From Siphonodentalium dalli (lineage: Eukaryota > Mollusca > Scaphopoda > Gadilida > Siphonodentaliidae), in NCBI GenBank assembly GCA_032622095.1, contig CP136069.1, positions 31,810,342 to 31,874,341 of the forward strand: a stretch of DNA of 64,000 nt. The letters run 5' to 3'. The notes below the pieces were generated by a model that saw only the letters and a list, made by a program, of their open reading frames with translations, did not search any database and was not told the DNA's origin. Numbering within the stretch: the first letter of the stretch is position 1; each line of letters opens with the position of its first letter. A program made the position numbers and the translations under genes. Shown one piece after another: positions 1 to 10,912 of this stretch.

Positions 1-507
1 CGGATCAGTTAATACAATTTATCATATGACTCAATCATTATTTACGTTGGAAAGTATGTCATAAATCAATTTCATATCAATTTCTAGTTCATATCACCTT
101 CCGATAATTTGATTGGTTTGTTGACAAAAAGTGTGTTCTGATTGGCTGAATGGCAGCCGGGGCCGAGCCGCATCTCTAACTAAATGCAGGTCAAATTCAT
201 GCGCGTCAATCAACGCGATGCCGAAATTCTCGCAATTATAATCTTGAAATATATAGTTTTGGACATTGTTATACGATAAATAGAATATGTAATTCGTATT
301 TATCTAATAAACATACGATATAATGTCACAAACTGAGAACAGAATAGCGCACTATATCTTCGCGTGCATATTATTTCTGCTAGTTCACCAGGTGTAATTG
401 GGCTTCCGGTGCAATGAAGTTACGTCACATTAACCTTTTGCTGCCGATGTCATATAGCTATTTAGTGATTTGTGTGCGTTTTGGACATCATAATCAATTT
501 ATAGGTG
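1..507. other. AT-rich sequence without recognised gene
   Basis: No coding signal is visible. The motif around 263-290 (ATAAATAGAATATG) recurs at 510-525 inside the hairpin that follows, so part of this stretch is probably a decayed member of the same short-element family. I see nothing else to annotate. Confidence 0.4.
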
Positions 508-672
508 TCATATGATAAATAGAATATGAAATGAGTGTTTCTCTCATATGATATTTATGAAACTCGTCACGAATTTTCAGCCGGAGGCTCGAGAAAACTG
601 AAAATTCTTAGACTCGTTTCATAAATATCATATGAGAGAAACACTCATTTCATATCCTCTATTTATTACATG
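508..672. mobile_element. Hairpin-type short inverted-repeat element
   Basis: The two halves are near-perfect reverse complements. GAGTGTTTCTCTCATATGAT at about 533-552 is mirrored by its complement at about 628-650, and the arms continue outward through ATATGAAATGAG and ATAAATAGA. The loop is GC-richer (about 575-600). This is the structure of a foldback-type miniature element with no coding capacity. The same flank motif (TTATTACA then CATTCAATAAACCCATTC) appears beside the related copy at 61.45-62.0 kb. No target duplication could be fixed. Confidence 0.65.
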
Positions 673-1085
673 CTCCTACCCTTATTCCATTCAATAAACC
701 CATTCCATAAAAAGTTATGTCATTAAATATACGCCTTTAAATACGCCAAAGAGTCTTTATTTTTCTAGGACTATTTCTTTACGCGGACAAACAACGCATA
801 TTTACGTGAAACGTCATCGCATGCCTTATAGAAGCCGGAATTAGTTTCTCGTCCCATTTGTTGATTAATGATTACGTATGTTTTGTCGAGGTTTTGGATC
901 ACGTAATAAATAGAATCTACAACTCGTCCCCAGTTTATATCGGAATTTACAAAACTCGTCCGGTAAATTAGGTCTGGACCAACCAAAAGCTCGGCCCAGA
1001 CCTAATTTACTGGATTCGTTTTGTAAATTTCGCTATAAACTGGGGACTCGTTGTAGACCCTATTTGTCTCGGAGCTTCCTCTTTC
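673..1085. repeat. Dispersed repeat with terminal hairpin, copy 1 of 2
   Basis: This segment is repeated in the same orientation at 61450-61995. Both copies carry CATTCAATAAACCCATTC, ATATACGCC, GTCTTTATTT and then a hairpin whose arms contain CTACAACTCGTCCCCAGTTT and its complement (here about 919-1055, loop AGGTCTGGACC...). This copy lacks about 150 bp present after the first block in the other. The open frame at 771-986 on the minus strand runs through the hairpin and is not a gene. Confidence 0.7.
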
Positions 1086-1190
1086 ACATGGTTATAATAT
1101 GGAATTTGTTGAGTGATCTGGTGATTCGAAAGTTAATTGGGCCCTTTATTTGGAACCATAAGTTTGTTTTTGTGAAGAAATAACATATCT

Positions 1191-1612
1191 CGACCCACCC
1201 GAATGATTAATCATGACGACCCACCCGAATGATTACTCATGACGACACACCCGAATGATTAATCATGACGACCCACCCGAATGATTAATCATGACGACAC
1301 ACCCGAATGATTAATCATGACGACCCACCCGAATGATTAATCATGACGACACACCCGAATGATTAATCATGACGACCCACCCGAATGATTAATCATGACG
1401 ACACACCCGAATGATTAATCATGACGACACACCCGAATGATTAATCATGACGACCCACCCGAATGATTAATCATGACGACCCACCCGAATGATTAATCAT
1501 GACGACACACCCGAATGATTAATCATGACGACACACCCGAATGATTAATCATGACGACCCACCCGAATGATTAATCATGACGACCCACCCAAATGATTAA
1601 TCATGACGACCC
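1191..1612. repeat. 26-bp satellite array, left block (about 16 copies)
   Basis: A head-to-tail array with a period of 26 bp. Each monomer contains the perfect 12-bp palindrome ATGATTAATCAT, then GACGAC and an ACCC or CCACCC variant. Copies differ mainly at one C/A position (CCCACCC against CACACCC). The array stops abruptly at 1612, where the 3' end of a LINE starts, and the same satellite resumes at about 10046. The two blocks were probably one array before the LINE inserted. Confidence 0.95.
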
Positions 1613-1982
1613 AGTTCAAGTTCAAAGTTCAAAAGCTTTATTTATAAAGTCAGGCATTTTAAATTACAAACATGAGCATTAAGCTCTTAACTGACTTGTA
1701 AAACAATGAATATGTACATAAACAGTAACGTGAATAAAACACAACCTATCTGAAAAATAAATTACATGTATATAAGCTAAAACTTTGTAAAAGACGAGTA
1801 AAATCCCTGAGGACAGGTAGCCCTGACTGGATCAAAAGCGTAAGACACAAATTTGTATATTCATATACGGCACAGTAATGTGCACAACGAGTCCATATTT
1901 CATTCCTGGATAACACGTTTTGTTCCATTCAGAGATACCTGACCAGAGAGTGCGGATTAAAATACAAAACATATGCATATAA

Positions 1983-2525
1983 TTAGGATATCCTACAGGC
2001 ACTGCATTTACATTTAAAACCATTCCAGGTTTGTAACATACATTCAAAGTCTTTCATCGTCTCTGCGGTTCTGCGTGACTCTGGAAGAGAATTCCACACT
2101 TTAGGTGCCATGAATCTAAACGAGCTTAAACCGAAAGTAGTAGTATCAGGTGATGGCAGTTCCAGAGTCTCAGAATTTCTAAAAGAGTATGAACTATGTT
2201 TACGAGTGCTAATGTCCTTCTTTAGTATTTTGAAAACTGTGAGTGCCATAAGTCTGAGTCTTTGGAGATGTAGATGCTCACAGTTTGCAATCTTTAGGAG
2301 AAAGTCATAATCAGATGTGTAGTCATTATAGATAAAACGAAAGGCTCTCTCCTGAATTTTCTCCAGCCTGTCCGTAGAGGACACACTGCAGAAATGCCAG
2401 GTAAGAGGGCAGTAATTAAAATTTGAGAGGATGAAAGATTTGAAGATACATTTTTTGCCTGAGAGGGTCAGCGTATGTCCAAGTCTCTTTAAGACATTTA
2501 GCTGCCTTTGAACATAGCGAATCAA
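1983..2525 (-). pseudogene. LINE reverse transcriptase C-terminal part (frameshifted from upstream part)
   Basis: This 180-residue frame carries the usual CR1-like tail after the polymerase: LNYCPLTW-type motif (NFNYCPLTWHFC), LEKIQERAFRFIYND, and the terminal FMAPKVWNSLPE block. It overlaps the end of the polymerase frame (2416-4042) in another frame. The two frames read the same segment at about 2490-2510 (KAAK against RQLN), so a one-base indel near 2500 separates them. In an active element this would be one continuous ORF2, so the copy is dead here. Flanked downstream by the short 3' UTR. Confidence 0.85.
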
Positions 2526-4042
2526 TGTGAGTGTTAAACGTCAATTTACTGTCCAGAGTTATACCGAGTAATTTCACTTCCTCGATACATGGGATAAGAT
2601 GTGAAGCATTTATGCCAGTTATAGATTTACTTTTGGGACCCAATGATATTGCTTGGAACTTCTCTGGATTTGCCTTCATGCCATTTAGTGCGAACCACTC
2701 AATGCGATGGAGGCTATCAGATTCCAGAGTGCTCCGAACTACATTAGGATCCTTGTGAGAGGAGGAAATTGTGTTATCGTCTGCATAATTATAAAGGGAG
2801 CAGTCCTTCACAAAGCCAAAAATGTCATTCAGAAAGATGTTAAACATGGTTGGGCCCAGTAACCATCCCTGTGGTACACCCTTGGTGATGCACCTCCAGG
2901 AACTCACACTGGAGCCAAGTTTAACGCATTGTCTGCGACCAGAAAGATAGCTCCCCATATAAGACACCGACTTTTCACAAAGATTATATGCACGTAGTTT
3001 CTCTAACATAAGATCATGAGGTAGGCAATCAAAAGCCTTTGAAAGGTCCATCATTACAGCGGCAACACTTTCATGCTTGTCAAGTGCCCTGCGCCAGTCT
3101 TCAATGGCACTTAGCATTACGTCACTGCATCCATGATGCTTCCTAAAAGCTGAGAGAGCGGGGTTAAAAATAGATTCAAAATGCATTTGTAGCTGTGAAT
3201 TTATCGCTTTCTCAAATAATTTTGATATAGTAGGTAAAATACTAACAGGCCTGTAGTTTTCCTTGCTCAAAATATCATTTTTCTTGTGTATAGGTGTCAC
3301 TTGAGCAACTTTAAGGCTATCCGGGAAAGCAACGACAGACAGAGAGTGGTTAAAAAGATTACTCAAAGGCACGTGGATTGCTGAGTTACATATTTTCAGC
3401 ATTTTTGCTGAGATACCATCAATGCCAGTAGCCTTTTTTGAGTTTAGCTTACATATCTCTTTGGAGAAGAACTCTTCAGAGATTGGTTTCAGGCTAAAAG
3501 TCTCTGGCGAAATACAGTTCTCTTTGATTTTGACGATGCTTGGATGTTCCTTATTTACAGGATGGTTCATGGGTATATTTGATGCAACGTCAATAAAAAA
3601 TGAGTTGAAAATTTCACATACAGATTTTTGGTCAGTAATTAACTCACCATTTTCCAGTAATAATGTACTTGTTTTGGCTTTAAAGCCCTTATTTGTCAGA
3701 AATGGTTTGACAGTTGGCCAAAAATCAGCAGATTTTGGGCCATCTGAATATTTGTCATTAAAATACGACTGGATGCTTTCCTTCTTGATACGTGTGACCA
3801 GATTTCTTTGTTTACGGTAAAGTTCCCAATTTTTATGTGATCTGTATTTAAAATAGCGTTTCTGTAAGAATCTTTTCTTATATATAGCTTTTCTCAAAAC
3901 CTTATTCATAAACGGGGCCGGGTTTTTATGTGGCCGCCTTGTTTTAACAGGGATGTGCTCATCAATGACATCAAGAAGAAGCCTTTCATGCATCCAGTAT
4001 ATATCATTGATATCATCAAATCCATATGCTGCATGGAACGGA
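2416..4042 (-). pseudogene. LINE reverse transcriptase domain (5' end cut by transposon insertion)
   Basis: Residues in order: a linker (DDINDIYWMHERLLLDVIDE), then polymerase motifs including ATGIDGISAKML, VTPIHKKND, NYRPVSILPTISKLFEK, LSAFRKHHGCSD, MDLSKAFDCLPHDLM, GVPQGWLLGPTMFNIFLNDI, and the catalytic YADD in NYADDNTI. The GVPQG-W motif normally has serine after the glycine, a possible inactivating or simply divergent change. The frame formally opens at 4053, but its first four codons lie in the inserted element; LINE sequence resumes at codons PFHAAYGF (about 4042). The missing upstream half is at 8061-9811. The 3' end is frameshifted near 2500. Confidence 0.9.
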
Positions 4043-4059
4043 GAGGGTATCACCCCCTC

Positions 4060-4145
4060 TCCCCTGAATCCTGAATACGAGTTAATTTTGGGGGGTGAAT
4101 CCTGAATACGAGTTAATTTTGGGGGGTGAATCCTGAATACATGTT
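4060..4145. repeat. Short direct repeats at the left end of the 4-kb element (31-bp unit, about 3 copies)
   Basis: TGAATCCTGAATACGAGTTA followed by ATTTT and a G run is repeated with a 31-bp period, the last copy diverging. A related TGAATCCC...TACG sequence occurs at the right end (about 7998-8040), so this belongs to the subterminal region of the transposon. Confidence 0.7.
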
Positions 4146-4900
4146 AAGAAATAATACATAGAAGTTACATAGACACATTATGATGCCGGTCGCGTTATGA
4201 GGCCGTTATGATACCATTAATAGATACCTTTCGCATCCTCACGTTTACGATTACGAATACGGATAGCTATTCGTTGTCGTAAGTCTATCCGTATGGCCAA
4301 AAAGTCCTTTCGCAAAACGGTTACACGTAAGCGTTTTGACGAACACGTACGATCATTATTTCGTACAACTTTTACAACTCAAAGCGTGTTTTTGGTACAC
4401 AGTCCCTTAATAATTCACTTATCGTCTCATTTGCAACAATGCGATAATCATGACCTGTTAATATTGTCAATAATTCGACCAGTCACAACGTACGACCCGG
4501 GATTCTCATGATATATTGTGGCAATACAGGTATAAATGCCAGGTCATATGTGGTGGAAATTCAGTTCGTTGTTAGCATGGATGACCAGATCACCTAGTAC
4601 AAACGCTATCGCATGCCAAATGGGGTGGGATGCTGAAAAATCGCAAGCCAATTTGCGCGCGATTTAGTTTGCCGTGTCCCGCGTGACTCAGCATCGCATG
4701 CGAATATGTTTCGATTGTAAAATTCAAAGAAATGTAACTCTAACATACCCGTTATTTAGTAAAAAATCATACCAAAAGAATGACACCACAAAGAGACACG
4801 TTTCAAAAACACTATAGGAAAAATCACTTTTAGGGTGGGTGGGCTTGGGGTAGGCGGACGGCACTGTCTAAGGGGGCCTGATGGCTCATAAAAACAACTC

Positions 4901-4910
4901 TATATATAAG
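4901..4910 (+). promoter_or_regulatory. Possible TATA box
   Basis: TATATATAAG is followed by GC-rich sequence (CGCCCGCGGC), an arrangement like a core promoter inside the nested element. No convincing gene lies downstream, so it may be a relic or chance. Confidence 0.2.
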
Positions 4911-5861
4911 CGCCCGCGGCTACCACTTTATAGCATCAAGGGTAGACTGAGCAAATCGAGACGGGATGCTGGTCCCGCCAAACTCTCCAGACGGCATCGA
5001 CATATCAAAACGCATGCGATTCTCGCCTATCGTATCCGTATTTGGACGAGATTGTAAGACCATAGCCTGACCAGATAGACGTTATTCTGATGGGGAAGAG
5101 GGGTTCCTGAATTTGGACCTCACATCAACCACGACGCCATCGTTCAAGCCCCTTCAAGTCCGCGATTTGATTTCAATGCGATTTCGGCTTCATCTCTTTG
5201 GGTTTAGGAAATCCGACATAAGGTTGATGAGCTCGCTGATGTGCATCACTTCTGATTTGTTACTACCAAATCGAAACAAAGTCGACACGGTAGAAGCGAT
5301 GTGCATCAAGTTGCTTTTTTGTCAGATATTTGACAAACCGGCAAAATTTCGTTGAACAAAATGTTGATAAATAACAGGTTTTGGGCAATTTTATAATATA
5401 GTTTTAATATAGCATTAATTTTGAGCAATTACTCGATTTTAATAACAGAAGCGGCATTTAAAAAAAATTGTTGTTGGAATCTGATTATATGGGGACATCT
5501 AATCGGATTGAGTACCTTTAAATGCCGCATTTGTGCGTGTTTTTTAAATTAAAAATAAATGCAAAGAACAAAACTTACAGACTGCTGAGCTCTGGTGATG
5601 TCGGTGGGTGTGCCAAATATTCTTTTAGTTACGGTTCAGGAGCAGAAATCACTACTTACCAGTTGAATCGGGATCCAGGGTAGGTTCAGATTACTCAGAC
5701 AGACTACTTTATGTAACTTAGAACTCGGTTATGAATTACATGTAATTTTAAAATCGGTTATGAATTCCATGTAATTTTAAAATGCCCTGCATTACAGACT
5801 CTACGAGAGAGATGTATAAAACCCAACTTCTACCGAAAACCGAATATTATTAAATTGAATT

Positions 5862-6613
5862 AAGCCCCGGTTCCATATTCCCGATTTTCTGTCCCAAATT
5901 AGTATAGTCGGCACAAATTCGGGACCAGACCAAATCGGCAGCATTCGAGATAATTCTGGACGAGATTTATTCCAAAAAGCCACCGAACTGATGCCGAATT
6001 ATGACAAAATTTAATCGTCCCGAACATTGCCGAGTATTCCAGAATGCTTCCGAATATCTTCCCGAATGATCAAGAACAATCCCGAACTGATACCGAAATT
6101 TCGTGCGAGTGGCTGCCAAATTGCCCAGATTACTACCGACTTACACCGAATTGTTGCCGAATACCCCGAATCAATGCCGAACTTGTACCGAATTGATGCC
6201 GAATAGATGCCGAATTGTGCAGATACACCGGATCTCAGTATAAAAGCAGCCACACATGGCGAATTCGGGAATAACCTACCGATTACTGCCGACTACTCCA
6301 GAATATCCACCCGAATATTGCCGAATACTGCCGACTACTCCCGAATAGGTGCCGAATTTCTCCCGATGATTTACAAATCGGGAGCGATTCGGCTTGGTTC
6401 CCGATAGTTTTGAACATTTCAAAACTGTCGGGAGCGAGTCCAGAATTGTCCCGAATCGACCCCGATAGCACCGATATCCCCGATCATGTTCGGGGGTAAA
6501 AATGCACTGTCCTGACTCGTCCCGAACTTACTCCACGATGTTTGCAAAATTATGATTCGGGGGTCATTCGGGAACATTCGGGGTGGGAAATCGGGGATAT
6601 GGAACCGGGTTTT
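5862..6613. repeat. Element built of degenerate CCGAAT/TCCCGA motifs with inverted ends
   Basis: Ends read CCCCGGTTCCATATTCCCGATTTT (first part) and its near-complement ...AAATCGGGGATATGGAACCGGG. Between them the plus strand is packed with variants of CCGAAT, TGCCGAAT and TCCCGAA at roughly 10-20 bp intervals, mostly in one orientation up to about 6480 and reversed near the right end (CATTCGGG). No coding sequence. It looks like a tandemly diverged short repeat captured within an inverted-repeat element. Confidence 0.55.
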
Positions 6614-7219
6614 AACTATTCAATTCGGGAACGGGGAAGAGAACACAAAATCGTTAATAGGGTTATGCCATTCTTTAGGCTCTCCTGTGGCATTCTATAA
6701 CTGCACACGTTAGGACACCACCATGGGTTGTTGAATTTCACTATATATTGTGTACTATCTTGCACATAATAATCACTCAAAACTCCTCATGCATCGCACA
6801 CTATATACTGTATTTTTGGCGACTGGTTTCATAGCGCACTCCTCTTACTGTAAAGTTTTCTGTCGCAGCCAGCGATGGCTATCCATTGTGAATAGCGATC
6901 TTATTTCGTGGGAAGCTCGTGATTCACGACGACGAGTACAGTGATTGACAATCTAAACAGCATACCGAGGTCGTAGCTCAATACAACTGGATGGTTTACC
7001 TGATATACATATACAGTCTCGAACGGAGTAAAGTGATATATTGCAGAGAATAAATTTCAGGTGTTATTTGAGCTTATTAGAAACCATGAAATCGTAACCG
7101 TTATTACGGATAGTAAACTACGAGAACGATTAGAAAGTACACACAGGTTGGTAACGTAGTACCCTATCCGTATCCGTAATCGTAAACGTGAGTTTTGCGA
7201 AAGGTCTCTAATGATACTT

Positions 7220-7925
7220 TATGACCAGGGACGTGGCTAGAGGGTTTCCGTTGGGGGTGTCCACCTTGGGAAATTCCAACTGCACCCCCCATCCTTGAGT
7301 CAGAATCAGACCGAACACAAGTTTTGCATAATTCCATTTGCACCCCCCTCCTTGCACCTCAGTGTTTAGGCCTAATATCCTATATCTTCATAAACCATGA
7401 TTCTATATTCCCGGTATGAGAAAATTCAGATATTTTAACCTGAAACATTGCATAAATCCTAACATCTAGTGGTCTAACTCCATACACATGCACACGGCTA
7501 CGGGCAAGAGACCACGACACACCGAGCTGACCATCGTTGTTCGGCCGGTGTGAGAAAATTTTGAAATTTAAACAAGAAAATCGCAAATCCTAGCATCCAG
7601 ACTGGCCTCAACTAAAGCTTTCCTATAGTGTTGGAAATTTCAAACCTCATACTCCCCTTCAGGTTGGAAAATTCTCCAACTGATGACCACAAGTTTGACC
7701 AAATGTAGTAAAATATTGTTAAACTTATTAGCATTTTTGTATTGGCCACAGGGGAGAGACAATGACACACCGGGCCGACCATGGTTCGGCCCGGTGTGCG
7801 AAATTTTTAGCATCTAGACTGGCGTCAAGCATTTTTAGCATGTTTATGATGGCACGGTGGTCGAATATGCCCAAGAAGCTATTATACCCACCCATTCACA
7901 CAGATAACTAGCACAAAATATTACT
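7220..7925. repeat. Dispersed repeat related to 50.29-51.84 kb
   Basis: The block starting AGGGACGTGGCTAGAGGG is repeated at about 50300, with the same following features: CAGAATCAGACC, CACAAGTTTTGCATAATTCC, CTAACATCTA, ACCATGGTTCGGCCCGG and GTTGGAAATTTC variants. It is non-coding. It occupies the right third of the 4-kb transposon. Confidence 0.7.
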
Positions 7926-8060
7926 TTGCGCCATCAAAACCTGCGTCCAAGATGTTTTGCTTGAACCCGAATACCAGTTAATTCGGGTGTATGAATCCCA
8001 CGTACGGCTTCAAAACACCCTGAATCCCGCGTACCGAAGGGGGGGGGGGGTGATACCCTC

Positions 8061-8361
8061 AACGGAATGTTCGTGATGTCCTCAATGAGCGCATCAGTTT
8101 TTAGAGATTTGAAACTCCTATAATTTATAGGATCTTTACGAGGTAAAGCCACATGTGATTTCAGTTGAAAGGAGATTAAGTTATGTACATCACTTATTCC
8201 CGTACAGAAGTTTAGATGATGGAAGCATAAATTTGCTTTGTTTGTCTGAATGACATCATTTAAGGTTGGATTTGCGTTTTTTGTAAAACACGTAGGAGTT
8301 TTAACAATATTTTTCAGAGATAAAACCTTTAAAAGTGCGGAAAAATTAGTGCATTTGGATG
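8061..8361 (-). pseudogene. LINE endonuclease C-terminal part and linker
   Basis: Read on the minus strand this segment encodes the missing middle of the LINE: NIVKTPTCFTKNANPTLNDV and the endonuclease motif ISDVHNLISFQLK, then RKDPINYRSFKSLKTDALIE. The ISDVHNLI block corresponds to the S-D-H motif near the end of AP-type endonucleases. It links the endonuclease part (8594-9811) to the polymerase part across the inserted transposon. Confidence 0.85.
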
Positions 8362-8597
8362 AGTTTACTAGATATAATAAGAGTTAGTCTGGTTATAGTT
8401 TACTAGATATAATAAGAGTTAGTCTGGTTATAGTTTACTAGATATAATAAGAGTTAGTCTGGTTATAGTTTACTAGATATAATAAGAGTTAGTCTGGTTA
8501 TAGTTTACTATATATAATAAGAGTTAATCTGGTTATGGTTTACTAGATATAATAAGAGTTAGTCTGGTTATGGTTTACTAGATATAATAAGAGTTAG
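8362..8597. repeat. 35-bp minisatellite inside the LINE endonuclease region (about 6.7 copies)
   Basis: The 35-bp unit begins AGTTTACTAGATATAATAAG and is nearly identical between copies (one has TATATA, two have TGG for TAG). On the minus strand the array sits immediately after endonuclease codons YIGD and before SSKCTNF, exactly where one copy of coding sequence belongs. The unit therefore arose by tandem duplication of LINE coding DNA after insertion. It introduces in-frame stops. Confidence 0.9.
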
Positions 8598-9811
8598 TCA
8601 CCAATATATAAAAGGTTGTCATATTTTGTGGTGTGTTTGTCACATATTAATTTGAAATCATTTTCAAAAGTCTTGTTTGACATACATGGTGGTCGGTATA
8701 ATCCTGAGAATAGCCATTTTGCTCTGTTAACTTGAACCTCAACCATGATGGATTCTATGTCTTTAAATTCAAGATTAGGTTTTCGACCACCAGGTATGTC
8801 AGATCTTAAATATGCAACAATGCCACCGCCCTTAGCGGTTCGATCTTTACGCCAGAAATGATATCCTTCTACATCCCTCAACTGGGCATCTGGGAAACTA
8901 CTGTCAAGTTTAGTTTCACTTAAAAAGAGTAAATCAACAAGATTATTTGAGAGAATATTTCGGATATGAATATATTTGTATCTCAGACTGTTTATGTTGA
9001 GATAAGCGACTTGAAAGTTTCTTGGATTTTTGTGTCGAAGTTCCTTTAGTTCATCGAATATACACGGTGTAGATGATGAATTTGAAGATGTCGAAATGTC
9101 CACAAGATCTACATCAGAAAAGTCAGTTTCTTCAGAATATGATACAGTTGATGTTAATGATGAATTAAAATAAGGCATCTGTTGTAGGCCTTCCACACAT
9201 GCTCTACATGTCCATTTTGTGTTTCGGTCGTCTGTTGAAATGAGCAATGGCCTCCCATCCGAACACTTTATATGAGATCTAAGGTTGCAGATATTGCACG
9301 GAATATAAAGCTCGGCCCTTGGAACAGCTCTTGAGCATACTGCACATTGATTTCTTATCGGCCCTGGGTTTGGGCACTGCCCACACAGTAAGATGTTTAA
9401 AACAAGAGTCAGCTGTCTAATAGACACACTTCGAATACCACTACCAGTGCTGTGTGCCGTTGTCTTCCTTGAGCACAAATATTTGTTTCGGATATTTGCG
9501 TCATTTGTGGTTTGTGGGAATATCTGTGATATGCCGAAAAGGCCAGATGAGTTTTCCATAAAATACAAACTGCTGGAGAACAAGGTGTTTCCGTCTATGG
9601 CATAATTGTAGTTTGTATGGTTGAAATTTCCTTCACATTCAGCCAAAACAGAGGTGTGGCTAAAGTTTATGGATATGGCAACTGAAGTCCACAGAATTGA
9701 CCTGAATATTTGGAAGAAAATATTCATTGTTTTTGTTTTCGTGTGCCTCTTGCATGGGATCGTCAATCGAACGCACCCGCAGCAGATTTTACTTGGAGTG
9801 TTCGTTGGCAC
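8594..9811 (-). pseudogene. LINE N-terminal zinc finger and AP endonuclease
   Basis: The 405-residue frame has a hydrophobic N-terminal stretch, then a cysteine/histidine-rich finger of PHD-like spacing (CAVCSRAV...CNICNLRSHIKC...WTCRACV, about residues 148-205), then the AP-type endonuclease: YLNINSLRYK, LLFLSETKLD, GYHFWRKD, GGGIVAYLRSDI, LFSGLYRPP and YIGD at the end. The asparagine, glutamate and aspartate positions needed for catalysis are present. It ends where the 35-bp minisatellite begins, at a stop. The start at 9811 is an ATG; upstream is about 230 bp of LINE leader up to the satellite. Confidence 0.85.
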
Positions 9812-10045
9812 GTGTCACTTGGGTTGGGAGATCGAGTACACCCTGCACGAAGATAGGGAACGCAAAAACATTTGCGCCGAAAGTCGTTAAGTCAGGATAG
9901 GTTACGCGTCAATTGATTGAATGAGTTTGACCCACCATTCGTTAGGTTGACGCTGTGATGAGATTCGTCTTCATAAAAGCTTTTATCAGTATAAAATAGT
10001 TTAAAATATAATCGGAGTAAAAAGTTTAAAAGCTTCAACCGGAAG

Positions 10046-10912
10046 CTGACGTCATTTCGAATGATTAATCATGACGACACACCCGAATGATTAATCATGA
10101 CGTCGCACCCGAATGATTAATCATGACGACACACCCGAATGATTACTCATGACGACACACCCGAATGATTAATCATGACGACCCACCCGAACGATTAATC
10201 ATGATGTCCCACCCGAATGATTAATCATGACGACACACCCGAATGATTACTCATGACGACACACCCGAATGATTAATCATGACGACACACCCGAATGATT
10301 AATCATGACGACACACCCGAATGATTAATCATGACGACACACCCGAATGATTAATCATGACGACACACCCGAATGATTAATCATGACGACACACCCGAAT
10401 GATTACTCATGACGACACACCCGAATGATTAATCATGACGACCCACCCGAATGATTAATCATGACGACACACCCGAATGATTAATCATGACGACACACCC
10501 GAATGATTAATCATGACGACACACCCGAATGATTAATCATGACGACCCACCCGAATGATTAATCATGACGACACACCCGAATGATTAATCATGACGTCGC
10601 ACCCGAATGATTAATCATGACGACACACCCGAATGATTACTCATGACGACACACCCGAATGATTAATCATGACGACCCACCCGAACGATTAATCATGATG
10701 TCCCACCCGAATGATTAATCATGACGACACACCCGAATGATTACTCATGACGACACACCCGAATGATTAATCATGACGACCCACCCGAATGATTAATCAT
10801 GACGACACACCCGAATGATTAATCATGACGACACACCCGAATGATTAATCATGACGACACACCCGAATGATTAATCATGACGACCCACCCGAATGATTAA
10901 TCATGACGACAC
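10046..10912. repeat. 26-bp satellite array, right block (about 33 copies) with higher-order duplication
   Basis: Same 26-bp monomer as 1191-1612. Diagnostic variant monomers (GACGTCGCACCC, GATTACTCAT, GAACGATTAATCATGATGTC) occur in the same order at about 10101 and again at 10595. The offset of 494 bp equals exactly 19 monomers, so a 19-monomer block was duplicated. The array ends at 10912. Confidence 0.95.

Larger units (their letters stand above)
4215..7213. mobile_element. Nested 3.0-kb inverted-repeat element
   Basis: Imperfect inverted repeats of about 50 bp face each other at 4215-4266 and about 7155-7213. They share ACCTTTCGCA, TCACGTTTACGATTACG and ACGGATAG. A 4-bp direct repeat ATAC flanks them (4211-4214 and 7214-7217). 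No transposase is seen. The open frames inside (for example 4293-4511 and 5113-5355) have no recognisable similarity and look spurious. Boundaries are less certain than for the enclosing element because the arms contain mismatches and indels. Confidence 0.55.
4043..8060. mobile_element. 4,018-bp terminal-inverted-repeat DNA transposon inserted in the LINE
   Basis: The ends are GAGGGTATCACCCCC (4043-4057) and its exact complement GGGGGTGATACCCTC (8046-8060), a perfect 15-bp terminal inverted repeat. It is flanked by the direct repeat AACGGA (4037-4042 and 8061-8066). Removing the element and one AACGGA restores the LINE reading frame across ...DITNIP / FHAAYGF..., which proves the boundaries. 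No transposase is recognisable, so this is a non-autonomous copy. A 6-bp duplication is compatible with several superfamilies (IS3EU, Dada, Polinton and others); I cannot assign one. Its interior is itself a patchwork of nested elements. Confidence 0.88.
1613..10045 (-). mobile_element. Near full-length non-LTR retrotransposon (CR1/Jockey-like), interrupted by another transposon
   Basis: This minus-strand LINE runs from about 10045 (5') to 1613 (3'). It is broken by a 4,018-bp element at 4043-8060 and expanded by a minisatellite at 8362-8597. Order along the element: 5' leader, N-terminal cysteine-rich finger, AP-type endonuclease, linker, reverse transcriptase, C-terminal domain, short 3' UTR. 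The 3' end carries AATAAA (complement at 1638-1643) and repeats of AGTTCAA. Without the inserts it would be about 4.2 kb, normal for a CR1-like LINE. Both ends abut the same 26-bp satellite and share a possible TGACG target duplication. Clade placement is inferred from motifs only. Confidence 0.85.

Noticed and set aside
1191-1612. A CRISPR-like array of regularly spaced palindromic repeats
   Set aside because: The repeats are contiguous 26-bp monomers without unique spacers, and the setting is a eukaryotic transposon-rich region.
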